A stretch of 64,000 bases of DNA from VAZQ01 sp035293945. GTDB taxonomy: Bacteria > Pseudomonadota > Alphaproteobacteria > Rhizobiales > Xanthobacteraceae. Positions 57,964-64,000 of the stretch are shown piece by piece; the first letter of the stretch is position 1, and each line of letters begins with the position of its first letter. The stretch covers positions 372,001-436,000 of the forward strand of contig DATGLV010000039.1 of NCBI GenBank assembly GCA_035293945.1. The letters run 5' to 3'. Below the pieces are notes generated by a model. It made no database searches. It had not been told where the DNA came from and saw only the letters and a program-made list of their open reading frames with translations. The position numbers were made by a program, and so were the translations under genes.

Positions 57964-59058
57964 TCAATAGATCAGCTCCTCGTCGTTGCGGCCCTTCGAG
58001 ATCATGATCTCGCCCTTGGCGGCGAGGTCCTTGGCCAGGTTGACGAGCTGCGACTGGGCTTCATCCACCTCGCGCAGCCGCACCGGGCCCAGAGCCTGCA
58101 TGTCGTCGACCAGCATCTTGGCGGCGCGGGTCGACATGTTGGACATGAAGAATTCGCGCACCGGCTCGCCGGCGCCCTTGAGCGCCACCGCGAGCTTGTC
58201 CTTGTCGATATGGCGCATCAGCGTCTGCGCCGAGCCGGTGTCGAGACGGATCAGGTCGTCGAAGGTGAACATCAGCGCCTTGATGCGTTCGGCGCTTTCG
58301 CGGTTGCCGTCCTCGAGCGAGGTCATGAAGCGCGTTTCGGTCTGCCGATCGAAGCTGTTGAAGATTTCGGCCATGACCTCGTGGGCGTCGCGGCGCCGCG
58401 TCTGCGACAGGTTGGACATGAATTCCGTGCGCAGCGTCTGCTCGACCCGCTCGATCACCTCCTTCTGCACCGCCTCCATCCTGAGCATTCGGTTGATGAC
58501 ATCGAGTGCGAGATCCTCGGGCAGAATGGCGAGCACGCGCGCCGCATGCTCGGGGCGCAGCTTCGACAGCACCACCGCGATGGTCTGCGGGTATTCGTTC
58601 TTGAGGTAATTGGCGAGCACGCCCTCCTGGACATTGGAGAGCTTTTCCCACATGTTGCGGCCGGCCGGGCCGCGGATTTCTTCCATGATGGTGGAGACGC
58701 GATCGGGCGGCAGATATTGCTGCAGCAGGCGCTCGGTCGCGTCGTAGTTGCCCATCAGCGCGCCCGAGGCGGACATGCGCGAAACGAATTCGAGCAGCAG
58801 GTCCTCGACCGCTTCGGCATCGATGGTACCGAGCGTCGACATGACGATCGAGATCTCGCGCAGCTCGTCGTCGTCCAGCTGATTCCAGATATTGGCTCCG
58901 TATTGTTGTCCGAGCGCGAGCATCAGGACGGCCGCGCGTTCCGGGCCGGTCAGGCGGCGGCGCTGCGTGTGGTCGCCTTGGCGGCTCGCGAGCGCCGAGA
59001 TGACGCTCGTGATGTCGTTTTGCTGCTTGGCGATATGGTTCTTGTCGAGACGAGCCAT
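57964..59058 (-). CDS. fliG: Flagellar motor switch protein FliG
   Basis: A 364-residue rotor protein. The N-terminal part contains LTGPERAAVLMLALGQQYGANIW, the middle EHAARVLAILPEDLALDVINRM, and the torque-generating C-terminal charged helix is DKLAVALKGAGEPVREFFMSNMSTRAAKML with MQALGPVRLREVDEAQ. Length fits the family. It follows fliF with a 9-base gap. Confidence 0.95.
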   Translation of the reverse strand: MARLDKNHIAKQQNDITSVISALASRQGDHTQRRRLTGPERAAVLMLALGQQYGANIWNQLDDDELREISIVMSTLGTIDAEAVEDLLLEFVSRMSASGALMGNYDATERLLQQYLPPDRVSTIMEEIRGPAGRNMWEKLSNVQEGVLANYLKNEYPQTIAVVLSKLRPEHAARVLAILPEDLALDVINRMLRMEAVQKEVIERVEQTLRTEFMSNLSQTRRRDAHEVMAEIFNSFDRQTETRFMTSLEDGNRESAERIKALMFTFDDLIRLDTGSAQTLMRHIDKDKLAVALKGAGEPVREFFMSNMSTRAAKMLVDDMQALGPVRLREVDEAQSQLVNLAKDLAAKGEIMISKGRNDEELIY

Positions 59059-59067
59059 GGTGCCTGA

Positions 59068-60687
59068 TCACGCGCCTTCGTGCAGCCAGCTACGAATGAT
59101 GGAGACGGCCTCGGTCGGATTCTTATCGGCGAGCTCGCCGACCTTCTGCACCGATTGAGCATGGACCTGGCCTTGCACCTGCGCCACGTCGATCATCTTG
59201 GCGGTGGCACTGGGCATGGCCTTGATCTCTTCAACCGAATCGGCGGCGATCGCCTGGGCGTTTGCGCCCGCCAGCGCGGCGGCGGCGCCGGCGCGGGCGC
59301 CCTGGTCCGGGGTGATAATGCGGTTGACCAGCGGGCGGACCACCATCATCAGCACGACGACGCCGAGCAGCAGCATCACGAGCTCTTCCGCCCAATGCAT
59401 GATGTCGTCCTTGCTGAATTGCAGCAGCGCCATCAGGCCGGTCGGCTCGGGTAGGGCGGTGGACGTGGTGTCGGCGAATCGCAGGTTGACCACCTCGACC
59501 TGGTCGCCGCGCTTCTGGTCGAAGCCGATCGCGGAGCGCACCAGAGCAGCGATGTGGTCGATCTCATCCTTGTCGCGCGGTTGGTAGACGGTTTCGCCCT
59601 GGGCATTCTTGGTGTAGTTGCCGTCGACCAGCACCGCCACCGATACGCGGCTCAAGCGTCCGCCTTCGGCCACCTCGGTCCGCGTCGAGCGGGAAATCTC
59701 GTAGTTGACGACCTCCTCGGTCTTCTTGCTCTGGTCGCGGGTGCCGGCGGGAGCTTCCGGCGGCGGGGCGTTGGGCAGCGCATTGGCGACCGTCACCTGG
59801 CCTTGCTTTGCCTCGGCCGAATCGCTGGTTTCCTCGCGCGTCTGGCTCGAGCGCAGCACGCGTCCGTCCGGATCGAACTTCTCCGAAGTCTGTGTGACCT
59901 TGCTCATATCGAAATCGGCGGTGAGCTGGACCCGCGCGTGTCCGGGTCCCACCACCGAGGAGACGATATTCTCGACCTGATCGCGCAGGCGCTGCTCGTA
60001 GGCGACGCGACGCTCGTCGGCGGTCGCGACCGAATCGTCGTCGCCGCGCGCGCCATCGGCGAGCAGACGCCCGGTCTCATCCACGATCGACACCCGCTCC
60101 GGCTTGAGGCCGGCGACCGCCGAGGCGGTGAGATGGCGGATGGCATTGACTTGTTGCGGCTCGAGCTTGCCGCGCACCTTCAACACGATCGATGCTGACG
60201 CCTCCGGGGCCTCGCGCGCAAACAGCGGCCGTTCAGGGAGCACCAGATGCACGCGGGCGGCCTGCACCCGGTCGAGCGAGGAGATGGTGCGGGCGAGCTC
60301 GCCCTCGAGCGCCCGCAGATGATTGATGTTCTGCACGAAGCTGGTGGCGCCGAGCGCGTCGGACTTGTCGAAGATCTCGTAGCCCACGCCGCCGCCTTTT
60401 GGCAGCCCGCTTTCCGCCAGCGACATGCGCAGCCGCGGCACCCGGTCCTTCGGTGCCAGGATGATGGCGCCGTCGTCGCGCAGCTCGTAGGTGATACCCT
60501 GCCGCTCGAGCTCCGTGACGATGGCGCTAGAGTCCTCGATCGACAGATCGGTGAACAGCGGGGTCATCTGTGGGGCGGTCACCCGCACGATCAGAAAGCC
60601 GAAGAAACCGACCAGCGCCACCGTGACGGCGCACATGGCGGCGAGGCGCGCCGCCCCGAGCGATTTGAGGAAGTCGAGCAATCCCTG
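59068..60687 (-). CDS. fliF: Flagellar MS-ring protein FliF
   Basis: A 539-residue membrane ring protein. A GTG at 60687 gives the conserved N terminus MQGLLDFLKSLGAARLAAM; the open frame reaches a TTG at 60720. The first membrane helix is about residues 16-36, the second near the end (LVMLLLGVVVLMMVVRPLV). Between them are the ring-building motifs (RMSLAESGLPKGGGVGYEIFD, VQAARVHLVLPERPLF, VNAIRHLTASAVAGLKPERVSIVD). The C terminus binds FliG. The first gene of the flagellar operon. Confidence 0.94.
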   Translation of the reverse strand, partial: QGLLDFLKSLGAARLAAMCAVTVALVGFFGFLIVRVTAPQMTPLFTDLSIEDSSAIVTELERQGITYELRDDGAIILAPKDRVPRLRMSLAESGLPKGGGVGYEIFDKSDALGATSFVQNINHLRALEGELARTISSLDRVQAARVHLVLPERPLFAREAPEASASIVLKVRGKLEPQQVNAIRHLTASAVAGLKPERVSIVDETGRLLADGARGDDDSVATADERRVAYEQRLRDQVENIVSSVVGPGHARVQLTADFDMSKVTQTSEKFDPDGRVLRSSQTREETSDSAEAKQGQVTVANALPNAPPPEAPAGTRDQSKKTEEVVNYEISRSTRTEVAEGGRLSRVSVAVLVDGNYTKNAQGETVYQPRDKDEIDHIAALVRSAIGFDQKRGDQVEVVNLRFADTTSTALPEPTGLMALLQFSKDDIMHWAEELVMLLLGVVVLMMVVRPLVNRIITPDQGARAGAAAALAGANAQAIAADSVEEIKAMPSATAKMIDVAQVQGQVHAQSVQKVGELADKNPTEAVSIIRSWLHEGA

Positions 60688-60749
60688 CACGGCGAACCGA
60701 CCTAGCCTTCGACCCGGCAAGTTTTGCCCAGTACAAGGTTACTGGCCGG

Positions 60750-60763
60750 TTAATGGCCGTTAA
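60750..60763. promoter_or_regulatory. TTAA-N6-TTAA pair upstream of fliF
   Basis: TTAATGGCCGTTAA lies 63 bases before the fliF start. It resembles a CtrA site, but the spacer is 6 instead of 7 bases, so binding is doubtful. The Caulobacter fliF promoter is CtrA-controlled and FlbD-repressed, which makes the location interesting. Confidence 0.25.
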
Positions 60764-60897
60764 GATTGGTGCTCGTGAGCCATGCCGCGCACGGGAAATG
60801 GCCCGGCCGGCGTGATATGTCGCCCCCAAACGCAACAACCTCGCCGCGAGCGGCGAGGCGATTGGCGGTCTGTTGCTGGCCGACTCGCGGCCAGATG

Positions 60898-61173
60898 CTA
60901 TTGGCGATACTGCTGGATGCGGGTCGTACGCAGGCCGGCAAGCCCGTGCTGGTCGATGGAATATTGCCAGGAAAGGAATTCCTCGACGGTCAGCGTGTAG
61001 CGGCTGCAGGCTTCCTCAAGCGAGAGCAGCCCGCCGCGCACGGCGGCCACCACCTCGGCCTTGCGACGGATGACCCAGCGCTTGGTCCCTGGTGCCGGAA
61101 GATCAGCGATCGTCAACGGGCTGCCGTCCGGTCCGATCACGTATTTCGCCCTTGCTCGAAGGGGCTCAGTCAT
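60898..61173 (-). CDS. sciP: CtrA inhibitor SciP (DUF1153)
   Basis: A 91-residue helix-turn-helix protein. It begins MTEPLRARAKYVIGPDGSPL and contains PGTKRWVIRRKAEVVAAVRGG and LSLEEACSRYTLTVEEFLSWQ, the DUF1153 core. In Caulobacter SciP blocks transcription of CtrA-activated genes, including flagellar ones, late in the cell cycle. It is encoded just upstream of fliF on the same strand. A CtrA-like site precedes the gene. Confidence 0.93.
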   Translation of the reverse strand: MTEPLRARAKYVIGPDGSPLTIADLPAPGTKRWVIRRKAEVVAAVRGGLLSLEEACSRYTLTVEEFLSWQYSIDQHGLAGLRTTRIQQYRQ

Positions 61174-61231
61174 TTGAATAAACTCACGCACTCGACTGAC
61201 CAACTCGAGAGCGAAAATTACACGCGGCGGC

Positions 61232-61246
61232 TTAAAATTTGCCTAA
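61232..61246. promoter_or_regulatory. Candidate CtrA-binding site upstream of sciP
   Basis: TTAAAATTTGCCTAA matches TTAA-N7-TTAA at 7 of 8 positions; on the minus strand it reads TTAG-N7-TTAA. It lies about 60 bases before the sciP start. In Caulobacter sciP is itself activated by CtrA. Confidence 0.45.
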
Positions 61247-61351
61247 GCCTATCTTATCAATTGGGAAATGTGGCGCCTCCCGCGGGGTTCCGGGCGGAGG
61301 TGCGGCGATGCCGTCGGCCTCGGGCGGCGCATGTCCCACGCGGCGAATCCC

Positions 61352-63154
61352 TCACACGCGGATGTCGATCCCGCCGCTCGCCCCGAGCGCGCGGCTATAG
61401 GTGGACGCGCCGGCATCGACCGAGGGCGCTTGCGAATCCGGGATGATGATTCGGGCGCTGCCTGAAGAGCCATTGTTGGAATAGGGATTCTGCCCGGCGA
61501 AGCCCCCCTGATCGCGCAGGCTGAACTGCAAGCCATTGTCTGACGTCTGCAGTCCCGACTGCTGGAGCGAACGCTGCAAATCGGACGCATCGCGCTGCAA
61601 AAGGTCGAGCGTCTCGGGGCGATCGACGACGAGGCGCGATGTCACCTTGCCATCGTGATCGACGCTCAGCTGCACCTGGATGCGGCCGAGCTCGGGCGGA
61701 TCCAACCTGATGTCGAACTGGTTCTTGCCGGCTTGCGCTGAAGCCGCAATCTCGACCGCAAGCCCGCTGATCGGAACGGCCGGAGGCGTTGGCGTGCCGG
61801 CTGGCGCAGCCGCAGGGGCGGCCGCGGTGGTCAGGATCGCGGGGACAACCGCGCTGCCGATGCTACCCATCGCGGTTGCGGCCTGGCTGCTGCCGGCTTG
61901 CAGGTTGCCCGGATGTGCCGAACCGGCAGCCGCAAAGGGCGACGCCTGCGGCGTCGAATCGAGCGCCGCGCGGGCCGCGTCTTCGATCCTGCTGGTTGGC
62001 GCTGGCTTGGTGCCGCCGGAATCGCTAGTTGGGCTCCCACTCGCATCGAGGCTTGGCGCGGCATTCGAGCCCGCACTGGCGCTCGCACCGGTCGAGCCGG
62101 CGTTCGGGTCGACACTCGGTCCGCTTTGCGACGCGTCTGGCTGGTCGGTCGCCTGGCTATTCGCGGTGCGCTCACGCGCGCGAGCGCTTGCGGCCTCACT
62201 GGCGGCTTCCTCGTCGGCGCTGGCGACATTGCCTGCATTGCCTGCACTCGCTTGATTGCTTTGGGCTGCCTGCGCCGCGCCAGCCTGTTGGCTCGCCTCG
62301 GCCGCAATCAGGTTAGGCTCAGATTGCGGGTTGGCCGACGAAGGCGGGGCAGCATTGGCCGGCGGTGCAGTTCCGTCTTGGGGTGCCGGCCGCCCGTCAG
62401 CCTTGCCGGTTGGGGCGGGCGCTTGTGAGCCATCCCCCGCAGCTCCGACCTCCTCCGCCGCCGCGGTCCCGCCATCGGCATCGGTCCCGCTCGGGGCACC
62501 GGGTGGCGTGTTGGGAAGGGAGGGCGCGCTGAGGGGAATTGCGGGTGGCTGAGTTGTCAACACGGACAGGCTGGCGGATGGATCGACGGGCGGGCTCGCG
62601 CCCTGATTACCTTTAGGGTCTCCTTTCGGCTTGTCGGTGCGGGTGTCGGGAATTGCCGCGGTGGTGCTCCCCGCCACGTCGGCGCTCGCCGTGCTGCTGG
62701 CTGCGAGCGCATCTGCGACCGGGATGGCAGGCGTCGGATCCGTGCTCGCGCCGGCATCGTTTGTCTGGTCGCTATCATCGTCACTGTTGGAGCTCGCGTC
62801 GACCGGCGCTGGTGTTGGCGCCGCGCTGGTCTGGGTCCCGCTTTGCGGCGACTGGGGAGCATCCGGGCCGTTCGCGGCATTCTTGCTGCTCGAGCTTGGA
62901 GCCGCGGCCGTCCCGGCGGCAGGCGATAGTTGGACATTGTCGTGCGGCCGCAGCGAAGGCTTCGGGCTCGCAAGCCCGGGCGCAGATTGCGCGAGCAGCG
63001 CCAGCGGGAGCTGTGTGCCGGCGTCGGTCGCCTCCAAGAGCGCCGCAAAAGGGCTCGTCTGATCTGAAGAATCGGCGCCGGCGGGGTTATTGCGCGACAC
63101 TTGGCCGAGAGGGGCCTGACGAACGGCACTTGTTTCGGGCACGGCACTCGACAC
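61352..63154 (-). CDS. fliK: Flagellar hook-length control protein FliK
   Basis: A 600-residue protein. A GTG start at 63154 has AGAGG 6 nt upstream; the open frame extends to 63292 without a better site. The first 440 residues are low-complexity, rich in Ala, Ser, Pro, Gly and Gln, as expected for the molecular ruler. The C-terminal domain that signals the export switch is clear: FDIRLDPPELGRIQVQLSVD, VDRPETLDLLQRDASDLQ and LQQSGLQTSDNGLQFSLRD. It is separated from sciP by about 180 bases. Confidence 0.9.
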   Translation of the reverse strand: MSSAVPETSAVRQAPLGQVSRNNPAGADSSDQTSPFAALLEATDAGTQLPLALLAQSAPGLASPKPSLRPHDNVQLSPAAGTAAAPSSSSKNAANGPDAPQSPQSGTQTSAAPTPAPVDASSNSDDDSDQTNDAGASTDPTPAIPVADALAASSTASADVAGSTTAAIPDTRTDKPKGDPKGNQGASPPVDPSASLSVLTTQPPAIPLSAPSLPNTPPGAPSGTDADGGTAAAEEVGAAGDGSQAPAPTGKADGRPAPQDGTAPPANAAPPSSANPQSEPNLIAAEASQQAGAAQAAQSNQASAGNAGNVASADEEAASEAASARARERTANSQATDQPDASQSGPSVDPNAGSTGASASAGSNAAPSLDASGSPTSDSGGTKPAPTSRIEDAARAALDSTPQASPFAAAGSAHPGNLQAGSSQAATAMGSIGSAVVPAILTTAAAPAAAPAGTPTPPAVPISGLAVEIAASAQAGKNQFDIRLDPPELGRIQVQLSVDHDGKVTSRLVVDRPETLDLLQRDASDLQRSLQQSGLQTSDNGLQFSLRDQGGFAGQNPYSNNGSSGSARIIIPDSQAPSVDAGASTYSRALGASGGIDIRV

Positions 63155-63433
63155 GAGCCACCTCTTAAGGCAATCGATCCGACGGATTCTCGGCCTGCAA
63201 TCAGCGGGCCATTCGCGATCGGTTGGGAAATCGTTGTAATCCAAAGACTTGGCCGCGTCCGAGGGGCGTGCTAGGAGCGCCCGACGCGGCACGACCTGCT
63301 GGCCGGCGGCAAGAACTGCCGACCCGGCTGCTGTGGTCGCGGCAACGGCACGGATGAGCCCCTATATTGGGGGCGACAGAAGAACATCGACTTGAGCTTC
63401 GGTTAAGGAGCGCGGCGAGAGGCCGCCACCACG
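63155..63433. other. 279-bp divergent intergenic region (fliK / mnmA)
   Basis: The stretch should contain both promoters. On the mnmA side TTAAGGAG (near 63403) looks like a ribosome-binding-type sequence but lies too far from the ATG to serve it; GAGAGG at 63416-63421 is closer. No RNA or repeat stands out. Confidence 0.45.
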
Positions 63434-64000
63434 ATGCTGAACAGCCCCGGCTTGAACAGTCTCGATCTCGAAGGGCGGCCGCAAGATACCCGCGTGGTGG
63501 TGGCCATGTCGGGCGGGGTGGACTCGTCGGTCACGGCCGCGCTCTTGAAGGATGAAGGCTACGACGTGGTCGGCGTGACCCTGCAGCTTTACGACCATGG
63601 CGCCGCCACCCACCGCAAGGGCGCCTGTTGCGCCGGGCAGGACATTCACGACGCGCGCGCAGTTGCAGAGCGGATTGGCATTCCCCACTACGTGCTGGAC
63701 TATGAGAGCCGCTTCAAGGAGACGGTCATCGACCGTTTCGCCGACAGCTATATGGCGGGCGAGACCCCCGTGCCGTGCGTGGAATGCAATCAATCGATCA
63801 AGTTCCGCGACCTCCTGCGCACCGCGCGCTCTCTCGGCGCCAAGGTGCTGGCGACCGGCCATTATGTCGCGTCGCGGCAGCTGCCAGGCGGAGGCCGCGG
63901 TCTATTTCGTGCGCGCGACAGCGAACGCGATCAAAGCTATTTCTTGTTTGCGACCACTGCGGAGCAGCTCGAGCCGCTGCGGTTTCCGTTGGGCGAGCGC
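63434..64000 (+). CDS. mnmA: tRNA-specific 2-thiouridylase MnmA (5' part)
   Basis: The first 189 codons are present; the gene continues past the window. MnmA adds sulfur to U34 of tRNAs for Lys, Glu and Gln. The PP-loop is VVVAMSGGVDSSVTAALL (residues 22-39), followed by ACCAGQDIHDARAVAERIGIPHYV, PVPCVECNQSIKF with a catalytic Cys, and ATGHYVASR. FRARDSERDQSYFLF is the later conserved segment. The ATG at 63434 gives the usual short N-terminal extension. Confidence 0.94.
   Translation, partial: MLNSPGLNSLDLEGRPQDTRVVVAMSGGVDSSVTAALLKDEGYDVVGVTLQLYDHGAATHRKGACCAGQDIHDARAVAERIGIPHYVLDYESRFKETVIDRFADSYMAGETPVPCVECNQSIKFRDLLRTARSLGAKVLATGHYVASRQLPGGGRGLFRARDSERDQSYFLFATTAEQLEPLRFPLGER

Noticed and set aside
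1..64000. CRISPR arrays, tRNA or rRNA genes, prophage or conjugation modules
   Set aside because: No regularly spaced repeats, no tRNA cloverleaf and no phage or transfer genes were seen; the only RNA gene recognised is the SRP RNA.

Overview
The window is GC-rich alphaproteobacterial chromosome, most likely from the Hyphomicrobiales (Rhizobiales), near the Bradyrhizobium/Rhodopseudomonas/Xanthobacteraceae group. The evidence is a Caulobacter-type flagellar operon with FlbD and the CtrA antagonist SciP, a CycM-like anchored cytochrome c, a Flp/Tad pilus locus in the rhizobial style, a recR-ybaB-dnaX-SRP RNA block, and short palindromic intergenic repeats of the kind common in Bradyrhizobium relatives. 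Nearly everything is ordinary dense chromosome; the clearest accessory stretch is about 37.5-41.0 kb.

Layout. 0-10 kb: the 3' end of hrpB, a tandem 106-bp repeat, a secreted protein of unknown function, a retropepsin-like protease, phosphomannomutase/phosphoglucomutase, a three-gene periplasmic FAD dehydrogenase (gluconate-dehydrogenase type: Tat-exported small subunit, GMC/Fe-S large subunit, triheme cytochrome c), then kdsB-pheA facing cycM. 10-24 kb: a Yej-type peptide ABC transporter with two tandem binding proteins, a NUDIX hydrolase, an orphan PstS, a second member of the unknown secreted family, an NlpC/P60 hydrolase and an M17 aminopeptidase. 23-37.5 kb: the Tad pilus locus (tadD, tadC, tadB, cpaF, cpaE, cpaD, cpaC, cpaA, Flp pilin, cpaB), interrupted by a GDSL autotransporter esterase and a sterol-desaturase-like gene and with cpaB moved and inverted.

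37.5-43.5 kb: two small orphan genes, an Lrp regulator, a 2018-bp IS1595-type transposon with terminal inverted repeats, target duplication and passenger genes, then a PfkB kinase-NudC-HIT run. 43.4-50.3 kb: SRP RNA, dnaX, ybaB, recR, ampG-rmuC, def and a GlsB-like protein. 50.5-54.2 kb: a fasciclin protein, an MHS-type MFS transporter and an ECF sigma/anti-sigma pair. 54.4-63.2 kb: an SDR protein, then the flagellar block fliF-fliG-fliH-fliN-flbD with sciP and fliK. The window ends inside mnmA.

How the parts may work together: the pilus and flagellar blocks are both cell-cycle outputs in related bacteria. CtrA-box-like sites (TTAA-N7-TTAA with one mismatch) lie just upstream of tadD and of sciP. 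The observations I find most worth checking are the passenger-carrying IS1595 element, whose largest passenger has an R-N-x3-H motif of HEPN-ribonuclease type, and a 33-codon reading frame joined to both kdsB and pheA by ATGA overlaps and containing a perfect palindrome. All functions are inferred from reading the sequence; no database search was possible.
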